The translations under genes were made by a program, and so were the position numbers. Below the pieces are notes generated by a model. That model had not been told where the DNA came from. It did no database searches and was given only the letters and a program-made list of their open reading frames with translations. From the NCBI GenBank assembly GCA_963629305.1, contig CAVGIJ010000019.1, positions 1-22,239 on the forward strand: 22,239 nucleotides of DNA, read 5' to 3'. Source of the stretch: UBA1227 sp963629305 (GTDB lineage: Bacteria; Bacillota; Clostridia; Oscillospirales; Acutalibacteraceae). This document shows, one piece after another, positions 15,336 through 22,205 of the stretch (position 1 is its first letter; each line of letters begins with the position of its first letter).

Positions 15336-15605
15336 ATGCATGCAGTAATAACGGTTGTCGGTAAGGATACGGTTGGTATATGTGCTTTTGTTTCAAATTT
15401 TTGTGCTGAGCACGGAGTAAATATTGACAATATATCTCAGACGGTTCTTGATGATATGTTCTGTATGATAATGTCTGTAAACGTTGGAAAGTGCACTGTT
15501 CCTTTCGGAGATTTTGCTGAGAAAATTTCAGAGGCCGGAAAGACAAAAGGACTCGTAATCCATGCGATGCACGAAGACATCTTCAACGCAATGCATACCA
15601 TTTAA
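15336..15605 (+). CDS. Small stand-alone ACT-domain protein (UPF0237 type)
   Basis: A single ACT fold of 89 residues, covering nearly the whole protein: 'AVITVVGKDTVGICAFVSNF' (strand-helix), 'GVNIDNISQTVLDDMFCMIMSVNV' (central strands), then a final helix 'EDIFNAMHTI'. ACT domains bind small ligands, often amino acids, and regulate partner enzymes. The V-G-K-D-T-V-G-I-C loop is the usual ligand-side motif. ATG 15336 is preceded by GGAGG at 15325-15329. It is followed after 18 bases by the DUF711 gene. The two families (UPF0237 and UPF0210) are neighbours in many Firmicutes, so they probably act together. The ligand and reaction are not known. Confidence 0.9.
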   Translation: MHAVITVVGKDTVGICAFVSNFCAEHGVNIDNISQTVLDDMFCMIMSVNVGKCTVPFGDFAEKISEAGKTKGLVIHAMHEDIFNAMHTI

Positions 15606-15623
15606 CAGAGAGGAAGACTGACT

Positions 15624-16985
15624 GTGGCTAACATAAACACCGGAGATATTCTTGAAACCATAAAGATGATTGAAAGTGAAAATCTGGATATCAGAACGAT
15701 AACCATGGGTATCTCTCTTCTTGATTGCTGTGATTCCGACATACAAAGATCCTGTGACAAAGTATATGAGAAAATTGTTCGCAAGGCTGAAAATCTTGTA
15801 TACACAGGTGAACAGATTGAACGTGAATACGGTATTCCTATTATAAACAAGCGTGTTTCGGTCACTCCGATTTCAATGATTCTCGCTGCGAGCGGGGGAG
15901 ACCCTGTCCTCTATGCAAAAACTCTTGAACGTGCAGTAAACACGATAGGTGTAAACTTTCTAGGCGGTTATTCCGCACTTGTTCAGAAGGGCTTTGCTGC
16001 CGGTGACGAGGCTCTCATAAGAAGTATTCCGGAGGCTCTTGATGTAACCGACCATGTTTGCTCCAGTGTAAACATAGGATCAACCAAGACGGGCATAAAT
16101 ATGGATGCTGTAAAGCTTATGGGTGAGATTGTAAAACAGTCCGCTGAGGTTACGGCTTACAAGGACTGTATAGGGCCCGCAAAGCTTGTTGTGTTTTGCA
16201 ATGCACCTGAGGATAACCCGTTTATGGCCGGCGCATTTCACGGAGCCGGTGAGCCTGACTGCGTTATAAATGTCGGTGTTTCCGGACCCGGTGTTGTACG
16301 TGCGGCTCTCTCTAAGATCCCGAAAGCCGATATCACGGAGATAGCCGAAATGGTTAAAAAGACTGCATTTAAAATCACACGTGTCGGACAGCTTGTTGCC
16401 AATGAAGCATCAAGGAGACTTGACGTTCCCTTCGGTATAGTTGACCTGTCACTTGCACCGACTCCGGAGGTCGGAGACTCGGTTGCACATATTCTTGAAG
16501 AGATGGGACTTTCCATGTGCGGCAGCGCCGGTACAACGGCTTGTCTTGCTCTTCTTAATGATGCTGTTAAGAAAGGCGGCGTCATGGCTTCAAGCTCTGT
16601 CGGCGGACTTTCCGGCGCCTTTATTCCGGTATCGGAGGACGCCGGAATGATAGATGCCGCAAGATGCGGATGCTTGAAGATTGAAAAGCTTGAAGCGATG
16701 ACAGCGGTATGCTCCGTGGGCCTTGACATGATAGTGATTCCGGGTGACACCACTCCCGCTGTCATCTCGGCAATCATTGCCGATGAGGCCGCCATAGGTA
16801 TGGTAAATTCCAAGACAACTGCCGTACGTGTTATACCTGCAATAGGCAAAACAGTGGGTGAGGAGCTGAACTTCGGCGGACTTTTGGGCTCCGGTCCGGT
16901 CATGCCTGTAAATACCGCCGACCCGTCTGTATTTATAGCAAGAGGCGGCAGAATACCAGCTCCTCTCCAAAGTCTTAAGAATTAA
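15624..16985 (+). CDS. PFL-superfamily protein, UPF0210/DUF711
   Basis: Protein of 453 residues with the DUF711/UPF0210 family pattern: 'GDILETIKMIESENLDIRTITMGISLLDC' at the N-terminus, 'GGYSALVQKG', 'NVGVSGPGVVRAAL', 'FGIVDLSLAPTPEVGDSVAHILEEMG' and the Gly-rich C-terminus 'GLLGSGPVMPVNT ... ARGGRIPAP'. The family is cytoplasmic and structurally related to pyruvate formate-lyase/ribonucleotide-reductase barrels, but its reaction is not established; no glycyl-radical signature is apparent to me. The start is GTG 15624, 10 bases after AGAGAGGA. It is co-transcribed with the ACT protein, whose likely job is to sense a metabolite for it. Length and motifs look complete. Confidence 0.9.
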   Translation: MANINTGDILETIKMIESENLDIRTITMGISLLDCCDSDIQRSCDKVYEKIVRKAENLVYTGEQIEREYGIPIINKRVSVTPISMILAASGGDPVLYAKTLERAVNTIGVNFLGGYSALVQKGFAAGDEALIRSIPEALDVTDHVCSSVNIGSTKTGINMDAVKLMGEIVKQSAEVTAYKDCIGPAKLVVFCNAPEDNPFMAGAFHGAGEPDCVINVGVSGPGVVRAALSKIPKADITEIAEMVKKTAFKITRVGQLVANEASRRLDVPFGIVDLSLAPTPEVGDSVAHILEEMGLSMCGSAGTTACLALLNDAVKKGGVMASSSVGGLSGAFIPVSEDAGMIDAARCGCLKIEKLEAMTAVCSVGLDMIVIPGDTTPAVISAIIADEAAIGMVNSKTTAVRVIPAIGKTVGEELNFGGLLGSGPVMPVNTADPSVFIARGGRIPAPLQSLKN

Positions 16986-17008
16986 ATAAAAAACAGAATA
17001 AAATCAAA

Positions 17009-17073
17009 AAAACCGTTCACACTTATAATGACTGCGGATTTTCGCAAGTATATTTACAGGAGTGAGCGGTTTT
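17009..17073. repeat. Imperfect inverted repeat with inner hairpin, possible terminator
   Basis: A 12-bp outer stem with one G.U (17009-17020 with 17062-17073) encloses an inner hairpin at 17031-17049. Four T follow on the + strand, while seven A precede the left arm, so as a terminator it is stronger for minus-strand transcription, yet no minus-strand gene is nearby. It may still end the DUF711 transcript. Confidence 0.5.
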
Positions 17074-17123
17074 GATCTTGTTGCTTTCATCGGAGGCGGA
17101 CAGGATGTGTAAGTTTTATTTTC

Positions 17124-17151
17124 TTGCAAAGGACAAACTCTTGTGTATAAT
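17124..17151 (+). promoter_or_regulatory. Promoter of the DUF1858 gene
   Basis: TTGCAA (17124-17129), 16-base spacer, perfect TATAAT (17146-17151). The leader to ATG 17208 is about 50 bases. The rest of the 222-base gap between DUF711 and this gene holds the inverted repeat at 17009-17073 and a possible 30-codon frame at 17072-17164. Confidence 0.6.
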
Positions 17152-17207
17152 TAAAGTATACTGATTAGTTTTCACTATGATTATTTTAAATTACAGGAGA
17201 GTTTATT

Positions 17208-17402
17208 ATGGCAGAAATAACAAAAGACATGTTAATAGGAGACCTTCTTGACGCACATCCGCAGGTTGCACCTCATCTTCTTGCAATGGGTATGCATTGC
17301 CTTGGTTGTCCGAGTGCAAGAGGCGAGTCTCTTGAGGAAGCTTGTATGGTTCACGGTGTTGATGTTGAGGATCTCATCAAATCAATGGAAGCTTCTCTTT
17401 AA
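17208..17402 (+). CDS. Small DUF1858 protein (hybrid-cluster-associated redox disulfide domain)
   Basis: A 64-residue protein consisting of one DUF1858/TIGR03980 domain: 'DMLIGDLLDAHPQVAPHLLAMGM', then the C-x-x-C motif 'HCLGCPSARGESLEEACMVHG' and a closing helix. The CxxC pair may form a redox disulfide or bind metal; family members are often near hybrid cluster (prismane) proteins, but none is present here. ATG 17208 has AGGAGAG 8 bases upstream. It has its own promoter (17124-17151) and terminator (17416-17454), so it is a single-gene unit. A third cysteine lies 12 residues after the CxxC. The partner is unknown. Confidence 0.88.
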   Translation: MAEITKDMLIGDLLDAHPQVAPHLLAMGMHCLGCPSARGESLEEACMVHGVDVEDLIKSMEASL

Positions 17403-17415
17403 GTCCTGAAACTTC

Positions 17416-17454
17416 AAAAAAGGCGAAGTGCCGCATAACGGCCTTCGCTTTTTT
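17416..17454 (+). terminator. Strong terminator after the DUF1858 gene
   Basis: Stem GCGAAG-GCCG (17423-17433, one bulged T) pairs with CGGC-CTTCGC (17439-17448) around loop CATAA. The outer A6/T6 tracts extend it and make it potentially bidirectional. Confidence 0.92.
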
Positions 17455-17475
17455 ACATAACTAAAGGTGATAATG

Positions 17476-18180
17476 ATGCTCAGTCTTTCTCCGCGTCTTG
17501 AAACGGTTGCAAAAATGACAAGAGAAAACAAGGTCCTGTGTGATGTCGGTACGGATCATGCTTACCTCCCTGTATATCTTTTACAGAAGGGGCAAATTCC
17601 GTATGCTTATGCCGGAGACATAAACGAGGGGCCTCTCAAAAATGCGGAACAGACGTCGAAAAAATACGGGTTCACGGAAAAAATTGAGCTTGTTTTGGGC
17701 AGCGGACTTGTAAATTTCAAGGAAAATTGTGCGCAGGACTTTGTCATTGCCGGAATGGGCGGCGAGCTTATCTCGAAAATCCTTAATGACAGCCCATGGG
17801 TCAAGTCGCTCGGAAATCATTTTGTTCTTCAGCCTCAGTCTCATGCCGAAGATCTTCGCCGTTATCTTACGGAAAACGGGTACGAGATACAAAGGGAATC
17901 TGTCTGCAAAGAGGGAAAGCATCTCTACCTTGCTATGGAGGTTGTATTTTGCGGAAAAACCTCGGATGAATTAATTCCCGCCGGTGTTTCGCCGGACGCA
18001 TGGTACTATACCGGGAAACTTATTGAATCAGATGATGAGTGCAAAGACGAATACCTCTTATACATAAAATCAAGACTGTCTGTACGGGCAGATGCTCTGA
18101 AAAAAGCAGAAAAAGATGAGCAAACAGTTTTAAAATTACAGAGCGTTATTGCGTATATTGATACGTTGCTTAACATATGA
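17476..18180 (+). CDS. trmK: tRNA (adenine22-N1)-methyltransferase TrmK
   Basis: SAM-dependent enzyme that methylates A22 of tRNAs; 234 residues, the normal size. Class I methyltransferase motifs: SAM-binding 'CDVGTDHAYLP' at 22-32, 'AGDINEGPL' after it, the catalytic region 'FVIAGMGGELI' (about 89-99) and 'LQPQSHAEDLRRYLTENGY'; a C-terminal helical coil follows. ATG 17476 is chosen because AAAGGTG (17463-17469) sits 6 bases before it; ATG 17473 and GTG 17467 are in frame but too close to the site. It follows a terminator by 21 bases with no clear promoter, and precedes the Nif3-like gene. The pairing trmK-yqfO is common in Firmicutes and supports both calls. Confidence 0.93.
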   Translation: MLSLSPRLETVAKMTRENKVLCDVGTDHAYLPVYLLQKGQIPYAYAGDINEGPLKNAEQTSKKYGFTEKIELVLGSGLVNFKENCAQDFVIAGMGGELISKILNDSPWVKSLGNHFVLQPQSHAEDLRRYLTENGYEIQRESVCKEGKHLYLAMEVVFCGKTSDELIPAGVSPDAWYYTGKLIESDDECKDEYLLYIKSRLSVRADALKKAEKDEQTVLKLQSVIAYIDTLLNI

Positions 18181-18273
18181 AAACAGCAATATTATAAAAA
18201 GCAATACTATAAACGTAAAATATCTAAACTAAACAATTATAAACTAAAAAGCATAAGAAACAGGAGGCAATGT

Positions 18274-19032
18274 ATGGCAACAGTAGCAGATATCTTTAAT
18301 TTTATAAACACGATAGCACCGTTTGAAACTCAGGAGTCATGGGACAACAGCGGCTTTCTTGTGGGGAACAAAGACGCCGACGTAAAAAAAATTGCGGTTT
18401 GCTTGGACGTGACAAATGCTACCTTGGACGCAGCTTTTGAGTTCGGTGCTGACCTTGTTGTAAGCCATCATCCCGTAATTTGGGATCCTCTTAAGTCCGT
18501 TCATTTCGGTTCTCCTGTTTTCAGAGCCATAGAAAGCGGTAAGTCAATTATTTGTGCTCATACGAACTGGGACTTTGCAGATGCGGGTGTAAACGATGTT
18601 CTCGCAACAATGCTCGGACTTCGTGACATACACAGACTTCGTGATGACGGAGATCTCTCTATGCCGCGTGTAGGTGAACTTAAATCTCCCGTACCGGCGA
18701 ATGAATTTGCGGAAATTGTTGCAGAGACACTCGATACGGTTGTGAGAGTTTCAATGCCGGACAAAATGATAAGATCCGTTGCAGTCTGCGGCGGAGCGGG
18801 AGCATCATTCATGGGCGATATTGCCGCCGACGGAATAGACGCATATGTGACAGGCGATGCAAAGCACAATGATTTTCTGGACTCAGTTGATCTCGGTATC
18901 TCACTTCTTGCAGCGGGTCATTATGAGACTGAAACTGTCTCCATGCCGGTTCTTATGAATCTTCTGAAAAAAGAATTCCCGGATATTGAATACAAATATA
19001 TAGAATCGTCTCCGTGTTGTTATGTGGGTTGA
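18274..19032 (+). CDS. Nif3-like dinuclear metal-centre protein (YqfO family)
   Basis: Member of the Nif3/DUF34 (GTP cyclohydrolase I type 2) family, 252 residues, i.e. the short form without the PII-like insert seen in Bacillus YqfO. Metal-binding residues are visible: H65-H66 in 'SHHPVIW', D100 in 'AHTNWDFADAGVND', and H216 with E220 in 'AGHYETE'. The glycine-rich 'AVCGGAGASF' is also typical. The cytoplasmic function is still debated in the literature; no reaction is claimed here. ATG 18274 has AGGAGG 6 bases upstream. The 93 bases between trmK and this gene are A-rich and hold a 15-bp imperfect tandem repeat, with no clear promoter. rqcH starts 20 bases downstream, so trmK-nif3-rqcH may be one unit. 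Confidence 0.92.
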   Translation: MATVADIFNFINTIAPFETQESWDNSGFLVGNKDADVKKIAVCLDVTNATLDAAFEFGADLVVSHHPVIWDPLKSVHFGSPVFRAIESGKSIICAHTNWDFADAGVNDVLATMLGLRDIHRLRDDGDLSMPRVGELKSPVPANEFAEIVAETLDTVVRVSMPDKMIRSVAVCGGAGASFMGDIAADGIDAYVTGDAKHNDFLDSVDLGISLLAAGHYETETVSMPVLMNLLKKEFPDIEYKYIESSPCCYVG

Positions 19033-19052
19033 GCTGAAAGGAGAAAACAATA

Positions 19053-20837
19053 TTGTCACTTGACGGATTTTTTCTGCACTGTATATGTGCGGAACTTGAA
19101 AACAGCATAATCGGTGCAAAAGTTGATAAAGTGTATCAACCGTCATCCGAGGAGCTTGTACTCTCCCTTAGGACGAAAACTTACGGCGGAAAAAAATTAC
19201 TTATCAGTGCGCGTGCAAACAGCCCTCGTATAAACATAACGGGTGCTTCATATGAAAACCCGGCAAGCCCACCTATGCTGTGCATGCTTCTTCGAAAAAG
19301 GCTGGGCGGAGCCACGGTCACCGCTATCCGCCAAAGCGGATGTGACCGTATCCTTTTTCTCGATTTTCTCGCCACGAATGAAATGGGAGAGAAAGAAGAA
19401 CTTTCTCTCGCCATTGAAATCATGGCGCAGTACAGCAACGTCGTACTCATTTTTGAGGACGGCACGGTAATCGACGCCCTAAAGCGCGTCGATTACACCA
19501 AGTCCTCAAAACGCCTCGTCTTGCCGGGCGTAAAGTATGAATTGCCACCTGCGCAGGATAAGGTCAATATTCTTGAAGATACGACAGATCTTGCCACAGA
19601 GCGTATTATGTCATTCCCGAATAAAGCGGTGTCATCTGCGATTCTTTCATCTGTTATGGGGGTTTCACCTATTGTCTCAAGGGAACTCTCATACATCGCC
19701 TTTGGTGAGGATGTGTATGTGCGAGATGCAGATCTTAAAACACTTTCTCTTGTGCTTGATAAGTTTAAACGTGAATATGCTCACGGTTCTCAAAGGTATT
19801 GCCTTTTGAAGGATGAAAACGGAAAGCCCTTTGATTTTTCTTTCATGCCTGTAAATCAGTACGGGAGTGCGGCAGGTGTACAGTATTTTGACAGTGCCTC
19901 GGAGCTTTTGGATGAGTACTATTCAAAGCGTGATTCTCTTGAGAGAATCACGCATAAAACTGCGGATCTTCGAAAGCTTTTGCAAAACACAAAAGAGAGA
20001 ATAATCCGCAAGGTTGACAATCAGAGAATAGAACTCAAGGAGTGCGAAAACAGAGAAACTCTTCGTGTAAATGCCGAGCTCATAAACGCAAATCTCTATC
20101 AGCTGCAAAAGGGCACAACCTACTATGATCTTCCGAACTATTATGATGATAACAAAATAATTCGCATCACTGTTGATCCTGCACTTTCTCCGGTGCAGAA
20201 TTCACAGAAATATTTCAAGGAGTATAAGAAAACGTATACTGCCGAGAAGAAGCTTACGGAACAAATCGCATCCGGAATTGAAGAGATTGCATACCTTGAT
20301 ACAGTGCTGGATGAGCTTTCACGTGCCGAAAATGAGAGAGACATCGGTGCAATAAAGGAAGAACTTTTGTCGAGCGGGTACATAAAAAATCGCAGCATGC
20401 AAAAATCACAGAAGGTAAAAAAGAACGGACAAAAGGTAAAAACAAAGGCGGTAAATTCATTACCGCCTAAAGAATATGAGACAACCGACGGATTCAAGAT
20501 CCTTGTCGGGAGAAACAATATTCAGAATGATAAACTTTCAATGAAGTCCTCCGATAAGCTTGACATGTGGCTCCATACAAAGGATTACCCGGGGTCACAC
20601 GTTATCATTGTAAATAAAAACGGTGAAATCTCTGACCGTGCCATAGAGGAAGCGGCAGTCATCGCCGCTGTCAACAGCACCGCAAAGGATGCACACAAGG
20701 TGCCCGTTGACTACACTCTTGTGAAAAATCTCAAAAAGCCTGTCGGTGCAAAACCGGGCAAGGTTATTTTCCATGAAAACTGGACAATTTATGTGACACC
20801 GGACGAAGCTTTTGCCGAAAGCCGCAGAGTAAAATAA
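19053..20837 (+). CDS. rqcH: Ribosome quality-control factor RqcH (NFACT/Rqc2 family)
   Basis: Binds stalled 50S-peptidyl-tRNA complexes and directs alanine tailing of the nascent chain for degradation; formerly annotated as fibronectin-binding protein. The 594 residues comprise: NFACT-N domain (about 1-220, 'LDGFFLHCICAEL', 'KVDKVYQPS', 'LCMLLRKRLGGA'), the D98-R99 pair ('GCDRILFL') needed for activity in Rqc2/RqcH homologues, a coiled-coil arm (about 280-440), a Lys/Gln-rich basic linker (about 448-470), and an NFACT-R domain (about 475-590, 'GRNNIQNDKLSMKSS', 'DMWLHTKDYPGSHVI'). The start is TTG 19053, 9 bases after AAAGGAG; it gives the conserved N-terminus. The only mRNA end nearby is the terminator at 20864-20899. 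All hallmark residues are present. Confidence 0.95.
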   Translation: MSLDGFFLHCICAELENSIIGAKVDKVYQPSSEELVLSLRTKTYGGKKLLISARANSPRINITGASYENPASPPMLCMLLRKRLGGATVTAIRQSGCDRILFLDFLATNEMGEKEELSLAIEIMAQYSNVVLIFEDGTVIDALKRVDYTKSSKRLVLPGVKYELPPAQDKVNILEDTTDLATERIMSFPNKAVSSAILSSVMGVSPIVSRELSYIAFGEDVYVRDADLKTLSLVLDKFKREYAHGSQRYCLLKDENGKPFDFSFMPVNQYGSAAGVQYFDSASELLDEYYSKRDSLERITHKTADLRKLLQNTKERIIRKVDNQRIELKECENRETLRVNAELINANLYQLQKGTTYYDLPNYYDDNKIIRITVDPALSPVQNSQKYFKEYKKTYTAEKKLTEQIASGIEEIAYLDTVLDELSRAENERDIGAIKEELLSSGYIKNRSMQKSQKVKKNGQKVKTKAVNSLPPKEYETTDGFKILVGRNNIQNDKLSMKSSDKLDMWLHTKDYPGSHVIIVNKNGEISDRAIEEAAVIAAVNSTAKDAHKVPVDYTLVKNLKKPVGAKPGKVIFHENWTIYVTPDEAFAESRRVK

Positions 20838-20863
20838 TCACAATATTTTTAAACATTACGACC

Positions 20864-20899
20864 GAATGAAAGGTTTTTTCGACCTTTCATTCTTTTTTT
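20864..20899 (+). terminator. Terminator after rqcH
   Basis: A perfect 11-bp stem (20864-20874 with 20882-20892), seven-base T-rich loop and seven T at 20893-20899. Confidence 0.92.
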
Positions 20900-21190
20900 G
20901 TCTGATTTTGCCCTCGAAAAGTATTCTATATATAGAGGGATCTTTTTTGAAAGACTTTTTGTGAATCAGTCTTGAATGACATTTTTTCAAGGTAAAGCTT
21001 TCTGAAGAGACATCATTTTTTACTCAATACTCCGCTAGCGCCCCATTCTATTTTAAAAGGTGATCGACGCTTCGTCTCTCATATAAAACGATGTCTCTTC
21101 ACGCATTTAACTGATAAAACTTTCCGAGTTTAATCCTTGTGTAAGTGTAATTTCAAAAAAGCTCCCGATACATATGGAAGGAATGATAAA
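20900..21190 (+). other. Structured, non-coding AT-rich stretch upstream of the Rpn-type gene
   Basis: About 290 bases without a credible gene. Successive inverted repeats are visible: CCCTC/GAGGG (20911-20915 with 20935-20939) followed by ATCTTTTTT like a second terminator; AAGACT/AGTCTT (20951-20956 with 20968-20973); CTTGAA/TTCAAG (20971-20976 with 20986-20991); and a long-range 12-bp pair (21003-21014 with 21090-21101) enclosing 75 bases. No good promoter stands out. It may be a structured leader, a dispersed repeat, or remnants of a mobile element; I cannot tell which. Confidence 0.5.
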
Positions 21191-22138
21191 ATGACAGATA
21201 TTGAACTTGAAAAGAAAAAAGAGTCACTTGATACGGTCTGTAAAAAGATGTTTTCTTTCAAGCCTATCCTTGCAGGTCTTTTGAAAGAATGTGTAAGTGA
21301 GTTTAAAGGTCTCGATACAAAAGAGATTGAAAAGTGTATTGAAAATACGCCCGAAGAACTTACAGGCGTATATCCGGATGAGAGTTCGTCTTTTATAAAA
21401 GGGCAGGACACTGTAAGCAAGCTTCTTTATGAAGGCAATGTTTTTTATGACGCATTGTTTTATGCATATGTTCCGTCAGAAAACACCTACATCAAACTCA
21501 TAGTAAATATTGAAGCGCAGACTTTGATAAGCGGAACATATCCGCTTCTTAAAAGAGCAGTATACTATGCAAGCAGACTTATATCATCTCAATACAACAC
21601 GGAGTTTTCAAACGCCGAATACGGTAAGATAAAGAAAGTGTATAGTATTTGGATATGCAGAAACGGACCGAAACGAATACATAATACAGTCACGGAATAT
21701 TGCATAACGGAGAAAAATGTGGTAGGCTGTTTTCAAGATAAAAAAGATAACTACGACCTTATGAACATAATAATCATAGGACTCGGTTCACTAGAAAACA
21801 CTGATGATGACAATGTGATAGGATACTTAAGCACAGTATTTTCAGACAAAATAAAAACAGACAAAAAGAAGAAATATCTTAAAGAAAAATTCGACATAAC
21901 GATAGACAAGCAAACGGCGAAGGAGATGGACGGTATGTGTAATTGGAGTGACGGAGTATATCTGGACGGTGTAAAAAGGGGAGTGATGCAAGGTAGAACT
22001 GAAGGCGCTGAAAACAAACAACTTGAAATGCTTAAACAGTTTATTTCCAACAATCATACCTTTGATGAATTCATTAAACTCTTCAATATTACCGACAAAA
22101 GTGAAATTGAATTTTTGAAACTAAACATTAATAATTAA
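21191..22138 (+). CDS. Rpn-family PD-(D/E)XK nuclease / putative transposase
   Basis: Protein of 315 residues of the Rpn/PDDEXK_2 type (recombination-promoting nuclease, often annotated as transposase). The nuclease core is at about 75-230: D87 in 'VFYDALFYAYV', then E108 and Q110 in 'LIVNIEAQTLI', giving the D...ExQ arrangement of the family, followed by 'RAVYYASRLISSQ' and 'KVYSIWICRNGP'. The C-terminus has the 'GVKRGVMQGRTEGAENKQLEMLKQ' helix frequent in such proteins. ATG 21191 is chosen over the upstream TTG at 21137, as GGAAGGA (21176-21182) sits 8 bases before it. It is preceded by the structured stretch and closed by its own terminator, so it is an independent insert-like unit. Key residues are intact; whether it mobilises DNA in this host is unknown. 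Confidence 0.85.
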   Translation: MTDIELEKKKESLDTVCKKMFSFKPILAGLLKECVSEFKGLDTKEIEKCIENTPEELTGVYPDESSSFIKGQDTVSKLLYEGNVFYDALFYAYVPSENTYIKLIVNIEAQTLISGTYPLLKRAVYYASRLISSQYNTEFSNAEYGKIKKVYSIWICRNGPKRIHNTVTEYCITEKNVVGCFQDKKDNYDLMNIIIIGLGSLENTDDDNVIGYLSTVFSDKIKTDKKKKYLKEKFDITIDKQTAKEMDGMCNWSDGVYLDGVKRGVMQGRTEGAENKQLEMLKQFISNNHTFDEFIKLFNITDKSEIEFLKLNINN

Positions 22139-22148
22139 AAATAATAAA

Positions 22149-22188
22149 TTGCCGCGATTCACAAAAGGTGAAACGCGGCAACTTTTTT
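22149..22188 (+). terminator. Terminator after the Rpn-type gene, probably bidirectional
   Basis: Eight outer pairs (22149-22156 with 22174-22181), an A.A mismatch, five inner pairs (22158-22162 with 22168-22172), loop AAAAG, then CTTTTTT. The upstream side is A-rich, so it can also end the minus-strand gene suspected at 22206. Confidence 0.9.
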
Positions 22189-22205
22189 GCTTTTAAAATG
22201 ACATG

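Noticed and set aside
16238..16903. A 221-codon minus-strand frame opposite the DUF711 gene
   Set aside because: Ser/Pro/Ala/Thr-rich translation typical of antisense reading through a Gly/Ala-rich gene; no ribosome-binding site or motif.
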